In this document: piece after piece, positions 32,951 to 43,357 of the stretch
Layout of the letters: each line of letters opens with the position of its first letter
How positions within the stretch are numbered: position 1 is the first letter of the stretch
Assembly (NCBI RefSeq): GCF_003265705.1
Contig: NW_020312827.1
Coordinates: 13,432,924-13,496,923, forward strand
Source of the DNA: Callorhinus ursinus
Lineage: Eukaryota > Chordata > Mammalia > Carnivora > Otariidae
DNA length: 64,000 nt
Direction: 5' to 3'
Position numbers and translations under genes: made by a program
The notes under the pieces: model-generated
Told to the model about the DNA's origin: nothing
Database searches by the model: none
Seen by the model: only the letters and a program-made list of their open reading frames with translations

Positions 32951-34970
32951 GCCAGCCTATCTCTGTCATGTATTTCCTTTCTGAAACTTTGGCCCAACCT
33001 GTTTCCTCTGAGCTCCTTTTTCACCTAGAATCAGTGCCACCACGTTTAGGATTTAATTATCCTGAGTTATTTCATGTTCATCCAGTTTAAACCCCCAACT
33101 ATATAATAACTTCCTTGAAGGTGTGAATTTTGTGCTGAACGTTTGAAAATGGCCCCTATCATGCAGTTTTGAACACACAGTGTGCTCTACTGAAATTAAG
33201 CCTCTGAATGAAAGGAGAACATTCTTGTTGTAAGCAGATGACTGCTAACGCTTTTAGGGATGCAGCATTGTGATCTGCAACTTACTCATTATGTTATTCC
33301 TTCACGTTTTCTCCTTAGACTTAAAACTCATCAAAATAAAAATTTGGAGAAAACCCTGAAACCCCTGACGACTGGAGGGGGCACTGCACACCATAGTGGC
33401 ATTTCCATGGGGGGCTCACTTTAATCTGTCTCAGTTGTTTCTTCTGAAATGTCTTGACATCAGCCCTGTCGGCACCCTCTGGGTTGTTCTGAAAATTCAT
33501 ACCATCATTCTGGAAATATTTGTTGAGGTCTGCAGGGTGCTAGAGACTGGGGAGCAGCTGGGTTTAGGGGCGTGAGATAAGACCCTGCCCCAGAGCCAGT
33601 CAGGTGAGGGGTTGTAAACAAACTGCTTTGAGTGGAAAAAGACCTTTGCAGTTGATTTTGTGATTGATACAGTGGTGGTTCTAGTTCATTTGTAGGATGG
33701 GAAGGATAAAGGCTTGGTGCGATCTCAAGTCCTTTAGGAAGGACTTTTCACTTCTTTTCCTTTGCTTTTAGGTCTTGCTTATGGAAGCCAGCCTTTTTCC
33801 AGGCAAGTAGTTAGCAAAGCAACAAGCAGAGTGTAGCTCTTAAATATTCTCTAGGGCCACAGATAATCTCAGCTGAACTGGACTCTGGGTTATTGGCCTC
33901 AGTATCACTCTCTGCTTAAGTTGAATTTACTACTTTGTTGCTAGGCTCAATGTTTTCAATTCTCTATTTTTATTTTCTGTTGCTATTGGTCTTAGTAAAT
34001 GAGAATGACATATGGACTTGAGTTAAACTGTTGGAATCATCGTTTGTTTTCTTTTCATTGCATAGTTTTCTTTCTCTACTGCACCGCACTGTGGATGGGA
34101 AAATACACTGACATCTTAGTAACTCTAACTAATCTATTATCCACCTGCTCAGATGCAAGCACAATGCATGTGGCAAATTACTTTATATGCCAATAAAGCC
34201 TGTGTTTTGGAAAAATGTTGGGCTGTTTATATTCAAAACATTGTTTTGAATCAAGCCATCTAAAATATGCAGATGGAAAATAGGAAATGGTATCCTGAAT
34301 CGCATCCTCAAAATTCCAGGAAGGGTCAGGCTGCAAAATACAAGACATGGTGAGTCTATAATTAGGTATGGACCATGTTTTATTTGCCTGAGCAACTCCT
34401 CGGGCTTAGCTCTGGCACTGGGCAGAGAATAGCTCTTGAACCCAGAGGAGTTCACTTTAGAAGATGACCCAGCAGGTAAATGTGGTTTTTTTCAGTAGCC
34501 AAACAAAGCAAGTCCTTCACTTCTTGTGTCGTTTCACTTGTAGAACAGGGCATAGAATTTCTGGCAGGTGAGAGCAGAGTACAGCATTTTTAATAAAATT
34601 GATGAAGTGTAGATGTGTGTGTGCACAGGGCTCTTCTTGAAATTGTGTCCATTTTCTTCCCAATTCTAAACCTTCTCTAGTAAATGAGAATTTTAGAATT
34701 TTTTTCTTGTGTTTGGAAAGGTTTCCAAAGCTCCTCTTTTGGAGGTACCGAGTCTCAGCCAAAGACATTAATGAGATATACAGTCCAGGACCTAGCAGAC
34801 TGAGTAGGATAGCTAACCCCCTCTTTTGATGCAGCGAGCTACCGAGTGGTCTCTTCCCACTTTGAGCAAGGGCTCCTTTTTATCTTTAATAGTAAGTATT
34901 CAGTCACAGAGGGAAGAGGCAAGACTTCCATATTTTTTATATGGCTGATGTGATTTTTAAGTTAATTTAT
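32950..34970. other. No recognised gene; unique DNA
   Basis: No young repeat is visible. A fragment at about 33505-33590 ('GGAAATATTTGTTGAGGTC', 'GGGTGCTAGAGACTGGGGA') looks like an old LINE end. Frames are at most about 90 codons with no recognisable domain. Confidence 0.35.
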
Positions 34971-34972
34971 AT

Positions 34973-35210
34973 ATATATATATACTTAAAGATTTATTTAT
35001 CCTTAGAGAGAGAGAGCATGAGCAGGGGAGGGACAGAGGGAGAGGGAGAGAAGGAGAGGGAGAGAGGGAGAAAGAGAGAGACAGTCCTCAAGCAGACTCC
35101 CCACTGAGCGCAGAGCCCAATGTGGGGCTCGAACCCATGACCTTGAGATCATGACCTGAGCCGAAATCAAGAGTCGAACGCTTAACTGACTGAGCCACCC
35201 AGGCACCCCA
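34973..35210 (-). mobile_element. Can-SINE, antisense, long GA run
   Basis: Head at right (GAGCCACCCAGGCACCCC), GAGATCATGACCTGAGCCG inside, and an unusually long GA-rich region at about 35004-35084. Duplications TTAAGTTAATTTATAT (34957-34972) and TTAAATTAATTTATAT (35211-35226), one mismatch. Confidence 0.94.
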
Positions 35211-35999
35211 TTAAATTAATTTATATTTTTAAAGCAGAGTGCTTCATGCAGTATTATTGGGGTGACCACATATTCTGATTTGTTTGTAATAGTTTTGGTT
35301 TATGTGTACTGCCTCAGTTTAATGATTCCTTTTATTTTCAAAGGCACCCTGGTTTATATGATAAATTATGGTCACCTTACTTACAGTGGTAGTCAATGTA
35401 TCTAGCAATAGTAGATCAGATTTGTTCCGACCAGCATATCTGCTGAGAAAAGCTGCTTAAAATTAAAAAGAAAAAAAAAAAAGTCAGTTTGGAAGCCTTG
35501 GAGAGTCATCAAAGCAATGAGGAGTGATAAAGCCAAGATTCAGGGAAAGGAAAGCCCTAAGAGATGAGCACAGCTTTTGGATCTTTTTCTTGAGACAGTT
35601 GTCACTTCCAAAATTAGTGGCCAAGAGACTAAAAAACTTAGCAGAGCTTTCAACAGACTCATGGGATTGGGGGCATTATAACTGTATTTAAGTCCTGCCA
35701 AGGAGCAGAAGCCCTAGTAAACAACCTGGGCTTTCATTTGGAACCCTGAGTCAAGATAAACCAGAAATAGAAAAACTCACACAGGGACTGAAGCCAAAAA
35801 TCAAGTATTTTCAGATTAGTGTCCCTAGCTTAGTTCCTTGCCAGAAACAAAAGTTAAAATCCTCTCCGGAGGAAGATATATCTTCTAGAGCCTCGTGTTT
35901 TTACTAGAGTTTTTCATGTACTGTATCTGTCACCTGGTAAAAAATAACTAGACATATGAGAAGACAAGACATGATTTAGAAAATCAACAAATAAAATAT

Positions 36000-36345
36000 A
36001 CCTTTCTCTGACTGACTTATTTCACTTAACATTATACCCTGTAGGTCCATCCATGTTGCTAGAACTGGCAAGATCTTGGGTTTTTTTTTTTAACGGCCAA
36101 TTAAATATTCCATTTTATATCTATATCACATCTTATCATTCACATGTGGAATTTAAGAAACAAAACAAATGAACAAACAAAGAAAAAAAAAAGAAACCAA
36201 AAAAAACCAGACTTGAATACAGAGTACAAACTGGTGGTTGCCAGAGGGGAGGTGGGTGGGGGGATGGGTGAAATAGATGAGGATTAAGACCACACTTACA
36301 TTGATGAGCACTGAGAAATGTACAGAATTGTTGATGTATTTAAAA
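36000..36345. mobile_element. L1 3' end with 5' inversion
   Basis: Positions 36000-36136 read in reverse as the end of L1 ORF2 ('CATGGATGGACC', 'GTGAAATAAGTCAGTCAGAG'). From about 36137 the sequence is in sense orientation, with CACATGTGGAATTTAAGAAA, ACTGGTGGTTGCCAGAGGGG and 'GATGAGCACTGAGAAATG'. The two halves abut in the ORF2-end/3'-UTR order with the first flipped, the twin-priming pattern. Copy is dead. Confidence 0.8.
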
Positions 36346-36417
36346 AGAAATATAAATGAGACGGAAAGATTTATAGATGTATTCTAGATGACTGAAGTTC
36401 TTTAAAGCAAGAAATAA

Positions 36418-36440
36418 AGAAGAAGAAGAAGAAGAAGAAA
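36418..36440. repeat. (GAA)n microsatellite
   Basis: Seven AGA/GAA triplets in a row near the start of the ancient L1. Confidence 0.9.
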
Positions 36441-36631
36441 AGATAGAGCTAAAAGAAATCCAGATAGTGGATTAATCAGAGATGGTCTCTAAAATAACTG
36501 TGATTAAAATATTCAGAGAATTAAAAGATAAGATGTAGAAAATTGCCGGACAACTGAAAATTATAAATAAGAAGCTGGTACTGAAAAATATAGTTACTGA
36601 AGTTTAATAGATAACTTATAAATCAATGAAC

Positions 36632-36780
36632 TTTTTGAGATGATGGAAGTCCTCTAAGACTGTATTATAGTGCTGGTGATGGTTGCACAACTGAATTAAT
36701 ATGCTGAAACCATTGCGTATACATTTACAATAGGTATATTTTATGGTATGTGCATTGTACTTTAATAAATGTGTAGAAAA
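36632..36780 (+). mobile_element. Short L1 3'-UTR insertion
   Basis: 'GTGATGGTTGCACAACTGAA', 'GGTATATTTTATGGTATGTG' and 'CATTGTACTTTAATAAATG' form the terminal 3' UTR of an old L1. It interrupts the ORF1-like region of the surrounding ancient L1. Confidence 0.6.
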
Positions 36781-37384
36781 TGGATGGGTTCAATGGAGTA
36801 GATGCAGTTGAAGAGAGAATTAGTGAACTGAAATATAGAGCAGAAGAAAATAGCCAAAATAAAGCCTGGAGAGACAAAATGATGGAAAGTAAATACAGGA
36901 TTTTTAAAGACATATGAAATATGGTGGAAAGGCCTAATATACAGGTAATTGGAGTTTCAGTAGGAGAGGACAGAGAAAATGGAGCAGAAGAAATAATTGG
37001 AAAAAATGGCTAAAATTTATCCAAAACTAACAAGTGACACAAAACTGCAGAATTAAGAAGCCCTAAGATAGCAATCAGGTTCAGTACAAAAAACAAACAA
37101 ACAAACCAAAAAACAAAGCATAAACATGCTGGAAAGCAGTCAGGACTGGAAGAATAGTTAACTTGTTTTCAAAGGAGCAACAATAATATTGACAACCAAC
37201 TGTTCAATGAAACAATAGAATTCAAAAAGAAATGGCATGAGATCTTCAAACTGCTGAAAGAAAACAATTGTTAATTGTGAATTCTATATCTATCTAAAGG
37301 ATTCCTCAAAATGAAGAAAAACAAAGTATTTAAAAAAAAGTTATCATGAGCCCATCTGTACTAAAGGAGATCCTAAAAGGCATC

Positions 37385-37519
37385 CCCTTCACTTTTTTTA
37401 AAGTAGGCTCCATGCTCAGAGTGGAGCCCAATGTGGGGCTTGAACTCAGAATCCTGAGATCAAGACCTGAGCTGAGACCAAGAGTCAGATGCCCAAACTG
37501 ACTGAGCCACCCAGGTGCC
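37385..37519 (-). mobile_element. Old-type Can-SINE, antisense
   Basis: 'GTAGGCTCCATGCTCAGAGT' and 'GGAGCCCAATGTGGGGCTTG' lead to an AGCCACCCAGGTGCCCC head at right. Perfect 13-bp duplications CCTAAAAGGCATC at 37372-37384 and 37520-37532. Its 3' part plus 155 bp of the adjoining ancient L1 recur at 38916-39128. Confidence 0.93.
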
Positions 37520-38033
37520 CCTAAAAGGCATCTTTTGGACAGAAGGAAAATTATTTCAGATCAAAGCTCAGAGCTGTAGGAAGGAATGAAGAGCAATAGA
37601 AATAATAATTAAGTAACTAAATATAAATAAATATTCATTCTACAAAATAATAATAATTATTCCTGTCATAAATATATGGTGAATAAAATATATGATCAAA
37701 GGAGACCTTAAGTCTGAAGAGATTAAGGAAGCTAAATTCTATGATCCTTGTATTGTGTAGGAAATGATAGAAAAACTAATTTGTATTACCCACTGAGTCA
37801 AGGATGCATGTTTTAAACTCTGGATAATCTTTAAAAGAATGGTAAAGGAATATAGAAATAATAAGCTAAAAGAAGGGAACTAGAATAATAAAACATAGAT
37901 AATTAAAAAGAAGGAAGAAAATGGAGAAAAAGGATCCTATGGTAGATAAAACAAATAAAAAATAGGTTTAAGCCCAAATATATCAGCAATTATATGAAAT
38001 ATAAATGGAGTAACTACTTAAAAGTCAAAGTTA

Positions 38034-38315
38034 GGGCTGCCTGGGTGGCTCAGTCATTAAGCATCTGCCTTTGGGGCGCCTGGGTGGCTCAGGCGTTAAG
38101 CGTCTACCTTCAGCTCAGGTCATGATCCCAGGGTCCTGGGATCAAGCCCCGCATTGGGCTCCCTGCTTGGCGGGAAGCCTGTTTCTCCCTCTCCCATTCC
38201 CCCTGCTTGTGTTCCCTCTCTTGCTGTGTCTCTCTCTGTCAAATAAATAAATAAAATCTTTAAAAAAATAAATAAAAAATTTAGAAACTATAATTTCTAA
38301 AAAAAAATAAAAAAA
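38034..38315 (+). mobile_element. Can-SINE dimer: 41-bp head plus full copy
   Basis: A head GGGCTGCCTGGGTGGCTCAG continuing to CATCTGCCTTTGG is followed at once by a complete SINE (GGCGCCTGGGTGGCTCAGGC to TCAAATAAATAAATAAAATC) and A-rich DNA. Near-identical flanks TAAAAGTCAAAGTTA (38019-38033) and TAAAAGTCAAAGATA (38316-38330) bracket the pair together, so it entered as one unit. Confidence 0.85.
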
Positions 38316-38380
38316 TAAAAGTCAAAGATAATCAGGTTGAATTTTTAAAAACCTATACACTGCTTTAAAGAGACATGCAC

Positions 38381-38797
38381 TTTTTTTATATTTTTAAAAA
38401 ATTTTATTTTATTATGTTAATCACCATACATTACATCATTAGTTTTTTTTTATATAAAGATTTTTATTTCTTAGAGAGAGAATGAGAGATAGAGAGCACG
38501 AGAGGGAAGAGGGTCAGAGGGAGAAGCAGACTCCCTGCTGAGCAGGAAGCCTGATGTGGGACTCGATCCCAGGACTCCAGGATCATGACCTGAGCCGAAG
38601 GCAGTCGCTTAACCAACTGAGCCACCCAGGCGCCCTACATCATTAGTTTTTGATGTAGTGTTCCATGAGTCATTGTTTACGTATAACACCCAGTGGTCCA
38701 TTCAGTACGTGCCCTCTTTAATACCCGTCACCAGGCTAACCAATCCCCCCACCCCCATCCCCTCTAGAACCCTCTGTTTGTTTCTCAGAGTCCATAG
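38381..38797 (-). mobile_element. 5'-truncated young L1, antisense, split by a SINE
   Basis: The reverse complement reads TAGAACCCTCT-type in reverse and matches the 3' UTR of the L1 at 12447-13416 ('CACTGGGTGTTATACG', 'TAATGTATGGTGATTAACAT'). Duplications AAAGAGACATGCAC (38367-38380) and AAAGAGACATACAC (38798-38811). Contains only about 230 bp of L1 plus the SINE at 38448-38635. Confidence 0.9.
38448..38635 (-). mobile_element. Can-SINE, antisense, inside a young L1
   Basis: AAGATTTTTATTTCTTAGAG tail side, GATCATGACCTGAGCCGAAG, GAGCCACCCAGGCGCCC head. Perfect 16-bp duplications TACATCATTAGTTTTT at 38432-38447 and 38636-38651. Confidence 0.95.
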
Positions 38798-38903
38798 AAA
38801 GAGACATACACTATTTAAAAAGATATAGAAAGGCCAAACACAAAAGGATGTAAAAAAGATATAACATGCAAACACTAGCCAAAGAAAGATTGCATAGCTA
38901 TAT

Positions 38904-39322
38904 ATATATATATATAAATGGCATGAGATCTTCAAACTGCTGAAAGAAAACAGTTGTTAATTGTGAATTCTATATCTATCTAAAGGATTCCTCAAAATGA
39001 AGAAAAACTAAAAGTATTTAAAAAAAATTATCATGAGCCCATCTGTACTAAAGGAGATCCTAAAAGGCATCCCCCCCACTTTTTCAAAAGTAGGCTCCAT
39101 GCCCAGAGTGGAGCCCAATGTGGGGCTTTCTTTTAGTGAGAGAGAGAGACAACACATGCATGCACGAGTGGATGGAGGGGCAGAGAGTAAGGGAGAGAAT
39201 CTCAAGCAGACTCCATGCTGAGCATGGAACTCAGTGGGGCGCCCGATCCCATGACCCCAAGATCATGACTCGAGCTGAAATGCAGAGTTGGGTTCTCAAC
39301 TCACTGAGGCACCCAGGTGCCC
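38904..39322 (-). mobile_element. Chimeric Can-SINE carrying copied flanking DNA
   Basis: Between duplications TGCATAGCTATAT (38891-38903 and 39323-39335) lie three parts, read from the right on the minus strand. First is a Can-SINE head and body at 39322-39129. Second is the 3' part of another SINE plus ancient-L1 sequence at 39128-38916. Third is a TA-rich end at 38915-38904. The second part matches 37230-37441 at about 95%. The element looks like a reverse transcript joined from two RNAs. Confidence 0.85.
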
Positions 39323-39462
39323 TGCATAGCTATATTAATATCAGATAAAGTACATCCTTTGTAAGCAAGAAGGACTGTTAGAGATGAAAAGAGATATTTC
39401 ATAACAAAAAAGATTTAATTCATCAGAAAAAATTTTTTAAATGCTTATGCACTTATTAAACA

Positions 39463-39486
39463 CACATACACACACACACATGCACA
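39463..39486. repeat. (CA)n microsatellite, interrupted
   Basis: CACACATACACACACACACA followed by TGCACACA inside the ancient L1 ORF2 region. Confidence 0.85.
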
Positions 39487-39504
39487 CAATTGTAAGACCT
39501 GCAA

Positions 39505-40190
39505 AGTAGAAAATAGACCTACTCTACGACCCAGCAATTGCACAACTAGATATTTACCCCAAAGATACAAATGTACTGATCCAAAGGGGCACCTGCACCC
39601 CAATGTTTATAGCAGCAATGTCCACAATAGCCAAGCTATGGAAAGAGCCCAGATATCCATGGACAGATGAATGGATAAAGATGTGGTGTATATATACAAT
39701 GGAATATTACTCAGCCATCAAAAAATGAAATCTTGCCATTTGCAACAATGTGGATAGAACTAGAGGGTACTACACTAAGCGAAATAAGTCAGTCTGAGAA
39801 AGACAATTATCATATGATCTCACTGATATGTGGAATTTAAGAAACAAAACAGAGGATCATAGGGGAAGAGAGGAAAAAATAAAACAAGATGAAACCAGAG
39901 AGGGAGACAAACCATAAGAGACTCTTAATCATAGGAAACAAATTGAGGGTTGCTGGAGGGGAGGGGGCTGGGGGGCTAGGGTAAATGGGTGATAGACATT
40001 AAGGAGGGCACGTGATGTAATGAGCACTGGGTACCATATAAGACTGATGAATCACTGACCTCCACCTCTGAAATCAGTGATACATTATATGTTAATTAAT
40101 TGAATTTAAATTAAAAAAATAATTTTAGTTATTTGCATTTAGCCATCCTAGTATTTCTGAAATAATTAAAAAATATCTAATGTAAAAAAA
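39505..40190 (+). mobile_element. 5'-truncated L1 with probable 3' transduction
   Basis: ORF2-end sequence (CGACCCAGCAATTGCACAAC, 'CAATGTTTATAGCAGCAATG', 'GGAATATTACTCAGCCATC') passes into the L1 3' UTR and an A-rich end near 40110-40122. About 68 bp of non-L1 sequence and a second A run (40183-40192) follow. Duplications AAGACCTGCAA lie at 39494-39504 and 40191-40201. The ORF2 frame is broken (for example at the ATCAAAAAATGAAATC deletion). Confidence 0.87.
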
Positions 40191-40280
40191 AAGACCTGCA
40201 AGGAGAAATAGAGATATTGATATAATTAGAAATTTTAATGTATCCTAGTAATTGATATACCCAGTAGACAATAAAAATCA

Positions 40281-40410
40281 GGGTGGGGTGCTTAGCTGCC
40301 TTAGTCAGTAGAGCATGCAACTCTTGATCTCAGGGTTATAGTTTCGAGCCCCACACTGGCTATAGAATTTGCTTAAAAATAATAAAATTTTAAAATCTTA
40401 AAAAAAATCT
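40281..40410 (+). mobile_element. Old-type Can-SINE, tRNA-Lys-like
   Basis: GGGTGCTTAGCTGCCTTAGT, AGAGCATGCAACTCTTGATC, TCAGGGTTATAGTTTCGAGC and CCCACACTGG retain the A-box, anticodon-arm and B-box layout of a tRNA-Lys gene. TTAAAAATAATAAAATTTTA forms the tail. No acceptor-stem pairing or intact B box, so not a functional tRNA gene. Confidence 0.85.
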
Positions 40411-40724
40411 GTTAGGATATAGACAATTTGAATAAAGTTAATTAACAAGCCTGCTCTAATTATAAAACAGTGCACTCAACAAATATAGAATATACACTCC
40501 TTTCACGTGCACATAGACTATTTGCCAACATTGCCCGTGTTCAGTCATGAAGCAACTCAGCAAATTTTAAAGGATTGAAATCATACAGAGTATATTTTCA
40601 GATCACAGTGACATTAAACTAGAATTCAGTGTCAAAAAAAGATAACTGAAAAATCCCCATATGTTCAAAAATTAAGCAATCATGGGTCAAAAAAGAAATA
40701 ACAATGAAAATTAGCTAATATTTA

Positions 40725-40932
40725 TTTACTTATTTTTAAAGATTGATTCATTTTAGATAGTGTATACACGAGTGGGGAGAGAGGCAAAGGGAGAGGGAGA
40801 GAGAATCCTCAGGCAGACTCTCTGCTGAACGCAGAGCCCATCATGGGGCTCAATCCCAGGACCCTGAAATAATGACCTGAGCTGAAACCAAGAGTTAGAT
40901 GCTTAACCGACTGAGCCATCCAGGCACCCCCC
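40725..40932 (-). mobile_element. Can-SINE, antisense
   Basis: Left TTTTTAAAGATTGATTCATT, GA-rich run, 'GAAATAATGACCTGAGCTG', head GAGCCATCCAGGCACCCC. Perfect 14-bp duplications TTAGCTAATATTTA at 40711-40724 and 40936-40949. Confidence 0.94.
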
Positions 40933-42008
40933 AACTTAGCTAATATTTAGAAATTAATGACAGTGAAAATATGACAAGCCAAATGTGGAATGCAGTTAAA
41001 GCCATGCTTGAAGGGACATTTGTAGCTTCAAATGTATACGTTAGAAAAAAAGAGAGGCTTGAAAATAAATAAGTATTAATTTCAAGAAATTAAAAAAGGA
41101 CAATTAAATTTTAAAAAGTAAGAGGAAGAAAATAACAAAAATAAGAGAGGAAAGTAATGACATAGAAAACAGACATCCCGTAGAATTATTAGCACCAAAA
41201 GACTATAAAATCAATAAATCCTGGTGAAAGTAATTAAGAAAAAAGTTCAAATAACCAATATCAGGAGTGACACAACGGATGTCACTACATTTAAAAGATA
41301 ATAAAGGAATGTGATGAATAACCCAGTGGCAATCTTACAGAAATTTTAGAAGAAATAGATTTTCTAAAAATGCCACTTACCCAAACTGACATAAGAAAAA
41401 TAAGAATCTGAGTAGCCCTGTATCTTCTCATATGAATATGTAATTAAAAACCTTACCACAAGGACAACTTCAGACTCAGATGATTTTTCTGTTGAATTCA
41501 TTAAATATTTAAGGAAGAAATAACACATATTTTCTACAAACTCTTCCAGATAATAGAAAAAGAAGGCACATTCCCAAATTGTTCTAAGAAGTCAGCAGAA
41601 TTCTAATGCTAAAACCTGATGTGATAAGAAAGAAAAATTCCAGGCCAATTCTATTCATGAATGTAGATTCAAAACTCCTAAACAAAATACTAGCAAAGTG
41701 AATCCAGCAATATATTATTACATCATGGTCAAGTTGATTATGTTCCAGATATGCAAGGTTAGGGTAATATATTTAAAAATCAGTCAGTGTAACTCAGTAT
41801 ATAAAGAAGAAAGAATAAAATACAGAATAATTCAGAATAAAGACAAAAACCATATGATTATCTCAAAAAATGCAGAACATGTATGGGATATAATCCAACA
41901 TTTCTTCATGATTTTTTTAAAAAACTCACCTTAATAAACAAGGAAGAAATTTTCTTACTCTAAGAAGGTATCTACAGAAAATACTCTATTATTAAAAAGT
42001 AGGAAACA

Positions 42009-42193
42009 GGGGCTCCAGGGTGGCTCAGTTGTTAAGTGTCTGCCTTCGGCTCAGGTCATGATCCCAGGGTCCTGGGATCGAGTCCTGCATCAGGCTCCCC
42101 GCGGACTTCTCCCTCTCCCACTCCCCCTCCTTGTGTTCCCTCTCTCGCTGTCTCTGTCTCTCTGACAAATAAATAAAATCTTTAAAAAAGAAA
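42009..42193 (+). mobile_element. Can-SINE with internal deletion
   Basis: GGGGCTCCAGGGTGGCTCAG head, CTGGGATCGAGTCCTGCATC, then CAGGCTCCCCGCGGACTTCT, where the usual 'TGCTC...GCCTGC' linker is lost. The tail is GACAAATAAATAAAATC. Duplications AAAAGTAGGAAACA (41995-42008) and AAAAGTAGGACACA (42194-42207). Confidence 0.94.
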
Positions 42194-42685
42194 AAAAGTA
42201 GGACACACCATGGATAATGAGGGATATGTTAAAACTTTCCCTTTGCTCGTAGGAAAGGACAAATAGACCAGTTAGCATCACCTCTGTTCATCAGTGCATA
42301 ACAAATCCCTGCTAATGCAGTGAGGCACAAAAGAGAAATAAAAATACTAGGATTAAAAAGGAATAGGTAAAGCTGTAATTATTGGAAGTTTCAACTACTG
42401 TATACGTAGAAAATTCAAAAGAAATTTCAGATAAATTGTTGCAACTAGAAAGTGAATTTAGCAAGTTTGCTGAACACAGGTAAATATAAAAAAATGTATT
42501 TCCGTTTATCACTAATAAACAGAAATTGAATTTACATTAGAATAAAAATGATCAAATACCTCGGGATAAATCTAACAAAAGTGATGAAGGCCCCCAAATG
42601 GAAAAGCATTTAACCCTACTGAGAAATGAAAGAAAATCTAAATAAATGAAGGCATATATCATGTATATGAAATATGAAATTTTCT

Positions 42686-42898
42686 TTTTTTTAATATATA
42701 TTTTTAAACATTTTTTTTTATTTGACAGAGAGAGCTCTCTGAGAGCACAAGTGGGGGAGCGGCAGGCGGAGGCAGGGGGGAGGGAGAAACAGACTCTCTG
42801 TGGAGCAGGGAGCCTGATGCGGGGCTCAGTCCCAGGACTCCGGGATCATGACCCCAGCTGAAGGCAGAGCTTTACCAGCTGAGCCACCCAGGCGTCCC
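42686..42898 (-). mobile_element. Can-SINE, antisense
   Basis: T-rich left end, GACAGAGAGAGCTCTCTGAG, 'CCGGGATCATGACCCCAGC', head GAGCCACCCAGGCGTCCC. Perfect 18-bp duplications TGAAATATGAAATTTTCT at 42668-42685 and 42899-42916. Confidence 0.95.
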
Positions 42899-43244
42899 TG
42901 AAATATGAAATTTTCTAAAGATGTCAGTTAATCTCAAGCTGAGGTACAGAGTCAGGGCAATCTCAGTCAAAATCCCAAGAGGGCTTTTGTGAAATTTGAT
43001 AAGCTCGTCCTAAAATTTGTGCAGAAACACAGAGGACTGAAAATATCTAAGACAGCCTTGAAGAAGGTAGGAGAAGAGGAGTTGCTCCACCAGATATGAA
43101 GGCTTATTATTAGGCTAGAGGAATTGATGCATCGTGGCTTGGGTACAATAGAGCAGTGGAAAGAATAGAGTCCAAGAAATAGACTTGTGTATATATAGAC
43201 ATGCTATCAGTGACAAAAATGACACTGTAGGACATTAGGGATAG

Positions 43245-43357
43245 AATTTTTTTTTTATTACCAAAAATTTTTTAAACTAAGTTTTACATGGGGCTTGAAC
43301 TCCTGACCCTGAGATCAAGCATTGCATGCTCTACCAACTGAGCCAGCCAGGTGGCCC
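43245..43357 (-). mobile_element. Old-type Can-SINE, antisense
   Basis: TGGGGCTTGAACTCCTGACC, GAGATCAAGCATTGCATGCT, CTACCAACTGAGCCAGCCAG. Flanks AGAATTTTTTTTT and AGAATTGTCTTTTTT give an imperfect duplication. It sits inside the ancient L1 ORF2 region. Confidence 0.85.

Noticed and set aside
34985..35100. GA-rich tract as an independent simple repeat or regulatory GAGA element
   Set aside because: It is the internal CT-rich region of an antisense Can-SINE with clear duplications at both ends.
40281..40410. tRNA-Lys gene
   Set aside because: The A-box, anticodon and B-box regions are visible but diverged. An A/T-rich tail follows and the acceptor stem cannot pair. It is a tRNA-derived SINE, as are similar copies at 24175, 29421, 43245 and 51725.
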